Positions 1 to 8,908 of a stretch of DNA of 64,000 bases are shown in pieces. The position numbers were made by a program, and so were the translations under genes. Source of the stretch: Paraburkholderia sabiae. Lineage in GTDB: Bacteria; Pseudomonadota; Gammaproteobacteria; Burkholderiales; Burkholderiaceae. The stretch is from contig NZ_CP125295.1 of NCBI RefSeq assembly GCF_030412785.1, forward strand, positions 5,084,001 through 5,148,000. Direction: 5' to 3'. The number at the start of each line of letters is the position of its first letter. Within the stretch, counting starts at the first letter, position 1. The notes below the pieces were generated by a model. That model did not search any database. It was not told the origin of the DNA and worked only from the letters and a program-made list of their open reading frames with translations.

Positions 1-243
1 GGAGTGGAGAAACAGCTGACTCGCTGTGTCCGATGGGCGTGGCCCGATGTCGAAACCCGATGTCGAAACCCATACCCGGGCCATGCTTCGGCAACTGGCT
101 GCATTGACGGTGCATTGACGGTGCACGGGCGATGATCTGCCGCGAACACCGCCGTCCGGCGTCGATCGCCACTGCGTTGATACGTTCACAGGACACACCG
201 GCATCGCTGAGCGTCGTTACCGCCCGCGATGCCCGTCATGCGC
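1..243. other. Left window edge, no gene supported
   Basis: No convincing gene is visible downstream of the tyrosine kinase. Two short tandem duplications are seen: a 13-base unit (cccgatgtcgaaa) twice at 43-68 and an 11-base unit (gcattgacggt) twice at 101-122. A frame on the minus strand is open from about position 217 to the window edge but its product resembles nothing I recognise and is Cys/Arg rich, so I do not call it. Confidence 0.4.
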
Positions 244-2496
244 TCAACTCGCGTTGCTTGCGTTGCTTGCGTTGCCCACGTCGCCGTCTGCGTTGCTGTA
301 GCTCGCATAGCCATAAGCTGCATACTCGCTGCCGTACTTGCCGGGCCGCGAGGTCATGTCGTTGAAGACCACGCCGCGGATGGGCACGCCGATCTGTCCG
401 AAGCGCCGCACCGATTCGCGCAGGTCCGACACGCTCGTCACGCCCTGGCGCGCGACAAGGAACACCATGCCCGCCAGATGAGCGACGATGCCAGAATCGG
501 CGACGGGCAGAATGGGCGGTGCGTCCATCAGCACGACGTCGTATTCGCCGTCTGCCCACTCGACGAAGCGTCTGAAGCGGCTATGCCGGAGCAATTCGCT
601 CGCATTGGCCACGTAACCGCCGTTAGCGACGAAATCGACACCCGGCATGATCTGCCGATGTACCACGCTCTCGTAAGGCGCGCCTTGCATGATGTCGGTG
701 ATGCCCGGCATCGAACGCACGCCCACATACGCGTTCAGCGTGCCGCGCCGCAAGTCGGTATCGATGAGAAGCACGCGCTGCCCCGACGAGCCGAGCAGCG
801 CCGCCAGGTTCACCGACACGAATGACTTACCCACCATCGGCGTCGGACCGGCGAGCAGAACGACATGATTGGGTGCATCGCGCAACGCAAACTCGAGCGC
901 GCCGCGGAAGCTGCGCAGACTCTCGACGGCGGCGTCGAACGATGCCGTCCGCGCCAGCACGCTGCACGTTCCGGGTACGCCTTCGGGCAGCCGGCGCGCG
1001 AGCGTCTGCTGTACGCGGCTGCGCGGCACCGAGGCGTACACGTGCAGGCCCGCGCCTGCCTCGATTTCATCGACCATTGCGATACCGCTATTCATCCTGC
1101 GCCGGAACAGCACGATCGCCGCGCCGACGAACACACCCGTGAGCGATCCCGCCACGACGATCAGCGTCCGCCTGGGCCGGATCGGGCCTTCGGGCACCGC
1201 GGCGCTGTCGATCAGGCGCGCGTTCGAGACCTTGCCCGCCTTGAGCAGGCGCATCTGCTCCTTGGTGTTCAACAGGTTCGTGTAGATGTTCGTGTCGACC
1301 TGGACTTCGCGTTGCAGACGCAGCACGCTCTGTTCGAGGGGCGGCAGCCGCTTGGTCTGGACGCCGAGTTCGGCCATCGCCTTCTCGGCCTCCGACAGTT
1401 GCCCGTTGATGGCGATCAGCGCGGGGTTGTCGGGCATGTACCGCGCGTCGAGTTGCGCACGCTGCTGGCGCAAGTCGGCGATGCGGGCTTGCGCAGCCGC
1501 CGTGCTCTGCAGCAAGGCCGCCGCTTCGGCGCCGAGATCGACGGCGCCGTGCTCGGAGCGGAACTGGTTGTATTCTTCTTCGGCCCTTTCGAGCGTCGCC
1601 TTCAGTTCCGGCAACTGCTGGTTCAGGAACGCGATCGACTTTTCGGCTTCTTCCTGCGTGCGCTGCACTTTCTGGCGCATGTATTCGTTGCCGATCGCGT
1701 TCAGGATCACGCTCGTCTTCACGGGGTCGCCGCCTTCCAGCGCCGCGCCGATCACCGACGACTCCTTGCCCTTCTCGGAGATCATCAGCCGGCTTTGCAG
1801 ATCGAGCGTCGCCGCAAGCTCGGACGAACGCGACAGTTCGAACGTCGCGCCCGAATGACCGTCGATCGCGCTCACCAGCAGGTCGATCGCGCCGCCCGGC
1901 ACCTCGACATGCAGCGTTTCGCCGACCTTGCCCCGCAGGTCCATCCCATTGTGAACAAGGACGTACTCGCCGTTGCCTTTGTACGTGAGGATGAATCGCG
2001 CGCCGTGCAGGCGGTCGGGCACGTCGAACCGGCTCACGCTGATCGCCTCGTCGCCCCACGCGTACCCGCCGCGGCCCGACCAGCTCGACACGTTCAGGTG
2101 CGTCGCGATCCAGCGGCCCACCACCGGGAAATAGCGCGGCGTGGCGCTGATGTAGAGCTGCGTGGCCTGGACGGCGCGCGAGACGACCATCCGCGAGCGC
2201 AGCACTTCGATCTCCGCCGAGGCCGCCGTCTTGACGGCGAACATCGCCGACAGATCGGCGAGCGCGTTTTTGGTCGCGCCGTCGCTGTCTTCCACGTGGA
2301 TGAGCATGTCCGCCTGATACACAGGACGCGCGAGCATCGCGTAGACGATGCCCACGAGCGTAAAGAGCATCGTGACGATGACGATGGTCTTCCGGCCTTC
2401 ATACAGGGTGTCGAGAAGCTTGCCGACATACCCGCCGTCCGGCGGCGCCATGCCGTCGTCGAGCGACCCCTCTAGCAGATATTCGCGCTGTTTCAA
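244..2496 (-). CDS. Polysaccharide biosynthesis tyrosine autokinase (Wzc/BceF-like BY-kinase)
   Basis: Inner-membrane co-polymerase and tyrosine autokinase that controls chain length and export of exopolysaccharide together with the outer-membrane Wza channel. The 750-residue protein has the family layout: an N-terminal Wzz segment with a membrane helix near residues 38-56, a long periplasmic coiled-coil region, a second helix near 445-465, then the cytoplasmic kinase. The kinase shows a Walker A (GPTPMVGKS), a Walker A' (VLLIDTDLRRG) and a Walker B (VVLMDAPP). The C-terminus carries a tyrosine cluster (YGSEYAAYGYASY), the usual autophosphorylation tail, followed by an unusual NAS-NAS-NAS ending encoded by 9-base repeats. 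It lies 57 bases after the wza-like gene and is the last gene of the operon inside the window. No low-molecular-weight tyrosine phosphatase is seen next to it. Family assignment is firm; the polymer made is unknown. Confidence 0.93.
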   Translation of the reverse strand: MKQREYLLEGSLDDGMAPPDGGYVGKLLDTLYEGRKTIVIVTMLFTLVGIVYAMLARPVYQADMLIHVEDSDGATKNALADLSAMFAVKTAASAEIEVLRSRMVVSRAVQATQLYISATPRYFPVVGRWIATHLNVSSWSGRGGYAWGDEAISVSRFDVPDRLHGARFILTYKGNGEYVLVHNGMDLRGKVGETLHVEVPGGAIDLLVSAIDGHSGATFELSRSSELAATLDLQSRLMISEKGKESSVIGAALEGGDPVKTSVILNAIGNEYMRQKVQRTQEEAEKSIAFLNQQLPELKATLERAEEEYNQFRSEHGAVDLGAEAAALLQSTAAAQARIADLRQQRAQLDARYMPDNPALIAINGQLSEAEKAMAELGVQTKRLPPLEQSVLRLQREVQVDTNIYTNLLNTKEQMRLLKAGKVSNARLIDSAAVPEGPIRPRRTLIVVAGSLTGVFVGAAIVLFRRRMNSGIAMVDEIEAGAGLHVYASVPRSRVQQTLARRLPEGVPGTCSVLARTASFDAAVESLRSFRGALEFALRDAPNHVVLLAGPTPMVGKSFVSVNLAALLGSSGQRVLLIDTDLRRGTLNAYVGVRSMPGITDIMQGAPYESVVHRQIMPGVDFVANGGYVANASELLRHSRFRRFVEWADGEYDVVLMDAPPILPVADSGIVAHLAGMVFLVARQGVTSVSDLRESVRRFGQIGVPIRGVVFNDMTSRPGKYGSEYAAYGYASYSNADGDVGNASNASNAS

Positions 2497-2553
2497 TCTG
2501 TCTCTCCGTCGGTGCCCGCCAACGTGGCGGGCACGTGCATCGATATACGGCTG

Positions 2554-3756
2554 TCAGTAGCCGATCGCCCGGGTCGTCGCCGCCGCCTGTGTCGCAGGCA
2601 GAATCAGGCCGATCACGCGGCTCCATTTCACGAGCGCGGACGCGTCGACGAACACGACGTCGTTCGGCTTGAGTTCGAACGAGTCGGCCGTGGCCATCGC
2701 CGAGGCCGACGTTGCGTCGAGGTGATACACCACGCGCTTGCCCGCATCGCGATTACGCACGACATACACCTGCGACGCGTCCCCGGAGACCTGGCTGATG
2801 CCTCCCGCGTCGCCCAGCGCCTGGTTCAGCGTCATGCGTCCGTTGTTGAACGGCAATCCGCCGGGGCGCTGCACTTCGCCGATCACGAACACCTTGCTGT
2901 CGTTCTGCGCGTAGATGCGCACCAGATCGCCGTCGCGCATGATGATCCGGTCCGGGTTGACGCCCTTGCGGATCATGTCCGGTATGTCGACGATCACCGT
3001 CTCGTCGCCGCGCGTGAGCGCGACGCGCGAGCGATCGGACCGGTCGGTGAAACCGCCCGCCCGATTGATCGCCTCGGGCAAGGTCATCACCATGTCGTTG
3101 AGCACCTGCACGCCGGGCGTCTTCACTTCGCCATCGAGATAGACGCGCTTGCTGCGATAGGTTTGCACGCGCACGGTCACCTGGGGCTGCCGCACATAGC
3201 GCCCGAGCTTGCTGGAGAGCAGATCGCGCACGCCCATCTCCGTGAGCCCCGCCACCTTGACGGGCCCGATGTACGCGTACTGGATGAAGCCGTCGGTGTC
3301 GACCGTGTAGCCCGCCGCGACGGAATTCGCGCCCGACGAGTCCGAGCCGCCACCACCGGCGGCGGGCAGATTCAGTTCCGGGTGATCCCACACCACGATG
3401 TTCAGGATGTCGCCGGGACCGACCTGATACGGACCCGCCTTCGCGAACAGGCTGCGCACGCCGTCGGGGATACCCGATGGCTGCGCGAGCAACTGCTTTT
3501 CGACGAGGTCGTCCGTGATCTCGACCAGCGAGCCCGCGGGCGCGCGATCGCCGCCCGACGCCTCGTGCGAACCCGCCTCGCGAGCCGCCGCGACCTGCGA
3601 GGTCGCGCCTGCGCTGTCCGTATATGAACCCCGATAGGTCATCCCCGGAGAAAACGCACATCCCGCCAACGCAACGGCCGCTGCCACGGGTGCGAGATAT
3701 CGCAACACCGCGGCACCGATCGCGCGTGCCCCGTCCGGCCACGCAATCGTGTCCAT
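2554..3756 (-). CDS. Polysaccharide export outer-membrane lipoprotein (Wza-like)
   Basis: Outer-membrane channel for exopolysaccharide. The chosen start at 3756 has a GGAGG ribosome site six bases upstream and gives a hydrophobic signal ending in a lipobox (ALAGC) near residue 18; a longer reading frame would place 25 extra residues before the signal. The mature protein has a Poly_export domain (YQVGPGDILNIVVWDHPEL) followed by SLBB-type repeats (VYLDGEVKTPGVQ; VFVIGEVQRPGG). The length of 400 residues fits Wza/BceE proteins. A low-complexity Gly/Ser insert (GGGGSDSSG) sits just after the first domain. It is co-transcribed between the sugar transferase upstream and the tyrosine kinase downstream, the standard export pair. 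Confidence 0.92.
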   Translation of the reverse strand: MDTIAWPDGARAIGAAVLRYLAPVAAAVALAGCAFSPGMTYRGSYTDSAGATSQVAAAREAGSHEASGGDRAPAGSLVEITDDLVEKQLLAQPSGIPDGVRSLFAKAGPYQVGPGDILNIVVWDHPELNLPAAGGGGSDSSGANSVAAGYTVDTDGFIQYAYIGPVKVAGLTEMGVRDLLSSKLGRYVRQPQVTVRVQTYRSKRVYLDGEVKTPGVQVLNDMVMTLPEAINRAGGFTDRSDRSRVALTRGDETVIVDIPDMIRKGVNPDRIIMRDGDLVRIYAQNDSKVFVIGEVQRPGGLPFNNGRMTLNQALGDAGGISQVSGDASQVYVVRNRDAGKRVVYHLDATSASAMATADSFELKPNDVVFVDASALVKWSRVIGLILPATQAAATTRAIGY

Positions 3757-4016
3757 CCCTCGCCTCCATGATTCCGGGCGAATCGCGCGCGCCCGCGCGA
3801 TCCCCGTTCGCCAAACGCTATCGAATCTCATCTTTCAACCCCACCTTGACTGTTGGCCGTCGCTGCGTCCTGTGCGCAATCGACGACGGCCTGTGTCCGC
3901 CATCTGTCGTTATATTTTTTGCCTTGTTCCGCTCTGCTCTCGTTCACGCCACCAACCACGCCACGGTGCTTCCCTGACTCGCTGCCGCTTCGTCCGCTCC
4001 TTCGTCCGCTCCTTCG

Positions 4017-5144
4017 TCAGTAAGCACCATTGCCCCTGATCACCACGAAGAACGTCTTGAAGAGAATGCCGATGTCGCTGCGCAGCGACCAGTTCTTCAC
4101 ATACTTCACATCGAGCTGCACGCGCGTCGCGTAATCGGTCTCGCAGCGCCCGCTGACCTGCCACAGCCCCGTGATGCCGGGTGTCGCCATCAGGTAGTAC
4201 TTGCTGTTGACGCCGTAGCGCTCCAGTTCCTGCGCGATGATCGGACGCGGGCCGACGAGGCTCATCTCGCCGCGCACGACGTTCCACAGCTGCGGCAGCT
4301 CATCGAGACTCGTGCGGCGCAGGAAGTGGCCGATGCCTGTCACGCGCACGTCGTGCCTGAGCTTGAACTCGCGCTCCCATTCGGCTCGCGCCGCGGGGTC
4401 GTTGGCGAGCAGATCCTTGAGCACCTGCTCCGAATTGACCACCATCGAACGAAACTTGAGGCAGCGAAACTTCTCCCCGTTCCTGCCGACGCGCGTGTGC
4501 CCATAAAACGCCGGGCCGCCGTCGCTCTTCACGACCAGCGCAAGCACGACGAGCAGCGGCGACAGCGCGACGATGAACATCAGGCTCGCCACGACGTCGA
4601 AAGCGCGTTTGACGACGTGCCGGATCGTGCGCGGGTGCGCTTCGACGTCGGGCAGATCGGGCGCCGCGTCCTCGCGCCGCAGCCATGCCGCCACCTGGCG
4701 CGACACGCTGTGTTCCGCGAAAAAGAGCGTGTGCGAAGCGAGCAGCGAAATGCCCGTGGTGAGCGTCCAGTAGATGAACCACGGCAACGAAATCAGGTGA
4801 TCGCGATGAATCGCGTAAAGCAGCGCCAACCCGCACAGCTGCACCGCAAGCCACGCGAACGTGGTGCGCCCGGCGATGCTCGCGACGGAGCGGCTGCCTC
4901 GCGGCGGATACGTGCCGCACGCCGGAAACACCGAGAGCGCCAGCGCGGCGACGAAGGCAACCAGTGTCGGATCGAGCGCATGCGGCGGCCCGATCTGCAG
5001 CACGTTCAGATTCAGGTGCCGCGCGCCGAAAGCGCCCAGCACGATTAGCGCAATATCGATCGTACGTTGCACCAGCTCGGACATATTCCTACTCCGCTGC
5101 GTCGCATTTTCAGTGTCGTTGTTTAGCCATCCTGCCGTTTCCAT
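4017..5144 (-). CDS. Undecaprenyl-phosphate sugar-1-phosphate transferase (short form)
   Basis: Membrane enzyme that starts exopolysaccharide repeat-unit synthesis by moving a sugar-1-phosphate from a nucleotide sugar to undecaprenyl phosphate. Four N-terminal hydrophobic segments lie between about residues 25 and 150, then a membrane-embedded hairpin (FDVVASLMFIVALSPLLVVL) leads into the bacterial sugar transferase domain with the hallmark KFRSM, DELPQLWNV and LVGPRP motifs. At 375 residues it lacks the Rossmann-like domain of roughly 100 residues that normally separates the helices from the catalytic domain in the 460-residue WcaJ/BceB type. Start at 5144 is accepted; the Met at about residue 21 is an alternative. 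First gene of the exopolysaccharide operon here. The sugar cannot be told from sequence. Confidence 0.88.
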   Translation of the reverse strand: METAGWLNNDTENATQRSRNMSELVQRTIDIALIVLGAFGARHLNLNVLQIGPPHALDPTLVAFVAALALSVFPACGTYPPRGSRSVASIAGRTTFAWLAVQLCGLALLYAIHRDHLISLPWFIYWTLTTGISLLASHTLFFAEHSVSRQVAAWLRREDAAPDLPDVEAHPRTIRHVVKRAFDVVASLMFIVALSPLLVVLALVVKSDGGPAFYGHTRVGRNGEKFRCLKFRSMVVNSEQVLKDLLANDPAARAEWEREFKLRHDVRVTGIGHFLRRTSLDELPQLWNVVRGEMSLVGPRPIIAQELERYGVNSKYYLMATPGITGLWQVSGRCETDYATRVQLDVKYVKNWSLRSDIGILFKTFFVVIRGNGAY

Positions 5145-5581
5145 GGCTGTCTCCCGTACCGCGAACCATCTTCCCCGCAGGGACGTCGCAATCCGTCAAT
5201 CGCCGCAAGCCTGTCATGCGCGGCTCGAGCAGTACCGCGCTGCCAGCGTTGCCTTCTTCGCGATATCCGAATCCACGCCGCTACGGTAAGGGGACAGTGT
5301 CGAGTATTCCGTGCGCAACCCCACCAACCATTCACAGTCTCCCGCCAGGCCTTGTCGTGCCGGGTCGATGCGATCGCAACCACTACGCGCGCTATGTGCG
5401 CTTGCGTACGTAACGCGCTTTCTCTCGACGAATGCGTTCTTCCGATGAACGCGTCGATCGCGCGATGTCGGGTGCACGCATGGCGATGTGTGGTCTACCC
5501 AACGGAGAGCGCATGGACGCGCTGTCAGGATGGTGGTCTTGCGCGATGGGATGCTTCGCCGTCTGTATCGGGACGGCACGC
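5145..5581. other. Intergenic region upstream of the exopolysaccharide operon
   Basis: No convincing gene is visible in this 440-base stretch. It must hold the promoter for the leftward exopolysaccharide operon, but I see no clear -35/-10 pair. A locally symmetric stretch (cgcttgcgtacgtaacgcg) at about 5399-5417 is the only dyad noticed. Confidence 0.4.
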
Positions 5582-5620
5582 AAAAAAAAAACGCACCGCC
5601 TGCGTGATGCAGGCGGTGCG
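5582..5620 (-). terminator. Rho-independent terminator of rpiA
   Basis: A perfect 12-base-pair stem (cgcaccgcctgc pairing with its complement at 5609-5620) and 5-base loop are followed on the minus strand by a run of ten T (positions 5591-5582). It lies 76 bases after the rpiA stop codon. Confidence 0.92.
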
Positions 5621-5696
5621 TCGTTGATGCTTGCTGCTGGTGCTGTTGATTGGCGCTGTTATGTAGCGCCGTGTCGCGGCGTTGTTTACAGACTGG

Positions 5697-6392
5697 CTAG
5701 CTGCGCGCGTATTCGATCTTCTCGACGCCCTTGTCGGTGCCGAGCAGGCACAGATCAGCGCCGCGTGCGGCGAAGAGCCCGACCGTCACGACGCCCGGCC
5801 ATGCGTTGATGTGCGCTTCGACAGTGCGCGGATCGCTGATGCGCAGGCCCTTCACGTCGAGGATTTCGTTGCCGTTGTCGGTGATGAACGGCGTGCCGTC
5901 TTTCGCGACGCGCAGGACGGGAACGCCGCCGAGCGCCGTCACGCGGCGGCCGATCGCGGTGCGCGCCATCGGTACGATTTCGATGGGCAGCGGGAACTGG
6001 CCGAGCACGTCGACGCGCTTGGTCGCATCCGCGATGCAGACGAACTTCTCCGACACCGACGCGACGATTTTCTCGCGCGTGAGCGCGCCGCCGCCGCCCT
6101 TGATCATCGCGCCGCTGGCGTCGATTTCATCGGCGCCGTCGACGTACACCTGGAGCGAGTCGATTTCGTTCAGGTCGAACACCTGGATGCCGTGCGATTG
6201 CAGGCGCGCCGTCGTCGCGACCGAGCTGGACACGGCGCCGCGATAGCGCGATTTGTGCGAGGCGAGCGCGTCGATGAAGCAGTTCGCGGTCGAGCCCGTG
6301 CCGACGCCGATGATGGCGCCTTCGGGGACGTTGGCGATCACGTAGTCGGCGGCGGCGCGGCCGACCAGTTGCTTGAGTTCGTCTTGAGTCAT
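5697..6392 (-). CDS. rpiA: Ribose-5-phosphate isomerase A
   Basis: Cytoplasmic enzyme of the non-oxidative pentose phosphate pathway, interconverting ribose 5-phosphate and ribulose 5-phosphate. The 231-residue protein has the expected family length and motifs: GVGTGSTA near residue 30 (phosphate loop), VDGADEID near 84 with the catalytic acids, and [11 protein letters not shown] near 98 with the catalytic lysine and glutamate. It is transcribed alone or as the distal gene after the amidase (84 bases upstream) and is closed by a strong intrinsic terminator. Confidence 0.97.
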   Translation of the reverse strand: MTQDELKQLVGRAAADYVIANVPEGAIIGVGTGSTANCFIDALASHKSRYRGAVSSSVATTARLQSHGIQVFDLNEIDSLQVYVDGADEIDASGAMIKGGGGALTREKIVASVSEKFVCIADATKRVDVLGQFPLPIEIVPMARTAIGRRVTALGGVPVLRVAKDGTPFITDNGNEILDVKGLRISDPRTVEAHINAWPGVVTVGLFAARGADLCLLGTDKGVEKIEYARS

Positions 6393-6476
6393 GATGGGAA
6401 ATGCTTCAGGCAGGCGGAAAACATCGAGTTTACCGGAGTCGGCGCGCGGGGTTCGACTTATTGCGCCCGAATCCGC

Positions 6477-7343
6477 TCATGGCGCGGTCCTGGCCGGCTC
6501 TTGCGCACTAGCCGGCACGTATTTGTCGAGGAGCGCCTGGGCGATCGCGTCCGTCTGGGCGTCCGGCGTACCCGAGTAATCGGCGGGACGGAAATGCATC
6601 TGGAACGCGGCGAACACGCGGCGCGTCTTCTCGTCGAGCACGCCGTCCGTCGCGACTTCATAGCCGTAGCGCGCGAGCTTTTGCTGAAGCTTTTGCACAT
6701 CGGCGAGCGCGTGCGGATCGCGGCCGGCGAGTTCCTGCGCGACGGTTGCATCATCGGGCCATGCGCCGATGCCGGCGTCGTAGAGCTGCTTCCACGGGAA
6801 GAGCGGACCCGGATCGATCTTGCGTTGCGGCGCGATGTCGCTGTGGCCGACGACGCGTGTCGGCGGAATGCCGTAGCGCGTGACGATGTCCTTCGACAGG
6901 CGGATCATCGCGTTGACCTGTTCCGGCGGATAGGGCTGCCAGGTGCGGCCTTGGGGCGTGTCGATGGGACCGAGGTTGACGTTTTCGATGCCGATCGAGG
7001 CGGCGTTCAGTTCTGTTGTGCCCTGCCAGGAGCTCAGGCCTGCGTGCCAGGCCCGCTGCGATTCGGGGACGAGTTGCCAGATGATGGGCTCGCCAGCTTT
7101 CTGGCGGGGATGGTCCGGGATTACGTAGTGTGCGCTGACCTGTTGTTGCGTCAGTACGTCCAGCGATTCTTTTTCTTCGATTTCTGTGTAGTGCATTACC
7201 AGGAATCTGATGCGCGTGTCTTTGTATTGCGCTTCGCGTGATGTGTCTGTGTAGTAGGTGCCTTTGTTTGTCAGGGTTGTTGTGCAGGCTGTTAGCAGTG
7301 CTGCTAACGCTAGAAGTGATGTTATGCGGGGGTTGATCTGCAT
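6477..7343 (-). CDS. N-acetylmuramoyl-L-alanine amidase lipoprotein (AmiD-like)
   Basis: Zinc amidase that cleaves the amide bond between muramic acid and the stem peptide, probably recycling or remodelling peptidoglycan at the outer membrane. I choose the Met at 7343: it gives a clean signal with lipobox (LLTAC, Cys 20), whereas the longer frame adds 14 residues encoded by a genomic repeat (the MPAKK start recurs in other copies). The Amidase_2 domain holds the metal ligands in VMHYTE and GHSDIAPQRKIDPG. A C-terminal peptidoglycan-binding domain (about residues 210-265) follows. Length 288 residues matches AmiD. Upstream lies the repeat/IS481 block, so its promoter may have been affected by the insertion. 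Confidence 0.9.
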   Translation of the reverse strand: MQINPRITSLLALAALLTACTTTLTNKGTYYTDTSREAQYKDTRIRFLVMHYTEIEEKESLDVLTQQQVSAHYVIPDHPRQKAGEPIIWQLVPESQRAWHAGLSSWQGTTELNAASIGIENVNLGPIDTPQGRTWQPYPPEQVNAMIRLSKDIVTRYGIPPTRVVGHSDIAPQRKIDPGPLFPWKQLYDAGIGAWPDDATVAQELAGRDPHALADVQKLQQKLARYGYEVATDGVLDEKTRRVFAAFQMHFRPADYSGTPDAQTDAIAQALLDKYVPASAQEPARTAP

Positions 7344-7374
7344 TGCCTTTGTGTCTCTGTTTGGTCTGGCTTTT

Positions 7375-7511
7375 TTCGCTGGCATCCGCGGGTTCGCATC
7401 TGTGCTTCATGCGTTGCCCCTGCGCTGACTGTTTCGCTGGCATCCGCGATTTGCTTTCGGTTTATTAGCGTTGCCCCTGTGCGGGGCGGCACCTACTTTT
7501 CTTTGCAGCGG
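7375..7511. repeat. Palindromic genomic repeat, left copies flanking IS481
   Basis: Two partial copies of the same repeat lie in tandem: one from ttcgctggcatccgcg at 7375 to gcgttgcccc near 7420, the other from 7433 to 7511 ending cacctacttttctttgcagcgg. The second matches the outer end of the long inverted repeat at 48.6-49.1 kb almost base for base and is the inverted counterpart of 8789-8866. The sequence differs strongly in composition from nearby genes (runs of T and A). Confidence 0.85.
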
Positions 7512-8788
7512 TGTACAGACTGGAGACATGGTTGACACCTGTACGGGGACATCGTTGACACCTGATGGTCAGGGTTTGGGAGTCTTCAGGTCAAGTTTTG
7601 CGACCCGCTGATGGGCGAACCAGATCTCGATCACCCCGTCTTCCTTCTCGCTCATGCGGGCGGCTACCTGCAGCCCCTTGAGCGCGATCGACAGCTTCAG
7701 TTTCTGGCCGCGCAGGCGCACCACGCCGCTGGCATTGACCCGCAACACTTCATCGCCGGGGCCGTATTCGGGCTCGGGCACCCGCTCGGGCATCGCGCGC
7801 AGGCTACACGCGTAGCGCGTGATGGGCGTGGCCATCCCGAGTGCCTCGTGCGGACGTTCGACGTTGTACACGTGCCGCCAGCGATCCAGTGCCTGCTGCA
7901 TGTGCGCATGTGTGCTGAAGGCCTGCCGGTCCAGCACTTCGGCCTTCAGCGTGCGGTGAAACCGTTCGTCCTTACCATTGGTCTGCGGGTGATACGGCCG
8001 GCTGTAGCTCACCAGGATGCCCAGCCGGATCAGCCAGACCGCGAGTTCGGTGAGCTGCCCCGGCGCGCTGGGCGAGCCCCACGGCGCGCCGTTGTCGGTG
8101 TTGATGCGCGCGGGCAGCCCGTAGCAGCGGAACGCGCGCTCAAGCTCGGCCTGCACGACCTGTGTGGTCGTACGCGAGCAGGCGCTCAGCACGAGGTTGT
8201 AGCGCGAGTGATCGTCGATGACCGTCAGCGGCATGCAGCGCCCATCCTTCAGCGTCTGGACGTCGCCCTTGAAGTCCATCTGCCACAGCAGGTTCGGATG
8301 CGCGTGCTCGAAGCGCTGCCAGTGCTGGCGCTGCTGCGACGCCTGTTCATCGATGAGCCCATGGCGGCGCAGGATTTCGGTGATCGTGGCGGGCGCGGGC
8401 ACCTCTGTCTCGCCCAGATCCTTCAGGCGCCGTTCGATCTTGCGTCCGCCCCAGCCATGTTCGCGACGCAGTTCCAGCACCCGCGCTTCGATGTGTTCAG
8501 GTGAGCGCAGGGGGCTGTGGTGCGGGCGTCGGGAGCGGTCGGCCAGCCCGCCGGGGCCTTCGGCCTTGTGACGGTCCAGCCACTTGTAGCCGGTCTGGCG
8601 GCTGATCCGGTAGCGCCGGCATAGCTCGCTGAATGACAGGGCCTGTGTGGCGGCCAGGCTGACGAATTCTTCGCGGAGATTCATGGTGTTTTTTGCTTCC
8701 CAGGGCATGGTTGAATCCGGGCGTTTGATTACCCGAAAGTGTCAACCATGTCCCTGTACACCTGTCAGCTATGTCTCCAGTCTGTACA
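7512..8788. mobile_element. IS481-family insertion sequence, apparently intact (1277 bp)
   Basis: Terminal inverted repeats begin tgtacagactggagacat at 7512 and at the complement of 8788; beyond the first 18 bases they continue as an imperfect repeat containing TTGACA-like ends. A single intact transposase gene fills the element. No direct target duplication can be seen: the flanks are themselves inverted copies of one another (…ttgcagcgg | IS | ccgctgcaa…), so the element sits on the axis of a palindromic repeat. Confidence 0.9.
7569..8708 (-). CDS. IS481-family transposase
   Basis: DDE transposase of 379 residues that moves the surrounding IS. The N-terminus is a helix-turn-helix (SFSELCRRYRISRQTGYKWL, about residues 28-47), followed by a second HTH and an rve integrase core. 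Catalytic acids are visible: Asp in WQMDFKGD (near 143), Asp in INTDNGAPWG (near 204) and Glu in GKDERFHRTLKAE (near 249). The start MPW at 8708 is typical of the family; a second Met nine codons in is possible. The frame is intact with a C-terminal beta-rich domain, so the element may still be active. Confidence 0.95.
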   Translation of the reverse strand: MPWEAKNTMNLREEFVSLAATQALSFSELCRRYRISRQTGYKWLDRHKAEGPGGLADRSRRPHHSPLRSPEHIEARVLELRREHGWGGRKIERRLKDLGETEVPAPATITEILRRHGLIDEQASQQRQHWQRFEHAHPNLLWQMDFKGDVQTLKDGRCMPLTVIDDHSRYNLVLSACSRTTTQVVQAELERAFRCYGLPARINTDNGAPWGSPSAPGQLTELAVWLIRLGILVSYSRPYHPQTNGKDERFHRTLKAEVLDRQAFSTHAHMQQALDRWRHVYNVERPHEALGMATPITRYACSLRAMPERVPEPEYGPGDEVLRVNASGVVRLRGQKLKLSIALKGLQVAARMSEKEDGVIEIWFAHQRVAKLDLKTPKP

Positions 8789-8866
8789 CCGCTGCAAAGA
8801 AAAGTAGGTGCCGCCCCGCACAGGGGCAACGCATGAAGCACCGATACGAATTCGCGGATGCCAAAG
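8789..8866. repeat. Palindromic genomic repeat, right copy flanking IS481
   Basis: Reads ccgctgcaaagaaaagtagg… then tgccgccccgcacaggggc and ends near ggatgcc at 8856-8862. It is the exact inverted counterpart of 7452-7511 over more than 40 bases and matches the right end of the inverted repeat near 49.02-49.09 kb. Confidence 0.85.
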
Positions 8867-8873
8867 CAAAGAC

Positions 8874-8896
8874 AAAAAAATCGCGACTAGCGTCGC
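8874..8896 (-). terminator. Rho-independent terminator of the rnr-rlmB operon
   Basis: On the minus strand a short GC stem (gcgac-gcta-gtcgc, 8896-8883) is followed by a run of seven T (8880-8874). It lies just after the rlmB stop codon at 8909. Confidence 0.75.
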
Positions 8897-8908
8897 AGAC
8901 AAAAAAAC

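Noticed and set aside
43..122. Short tandem repeats as a possible CRISPR remnant
   Set aside because: Only two copies each of 13 and 11 bases without spacers.
865..2475. Long open frame opposite the tyrosine kinase gene
   Set aside because: It mirrors the high-GC third-position bias of the kinase gene; product is His/Arg/Ala-rich without a domain. The same applies to 16101-18740, 50760-53543 and 41445-43328.
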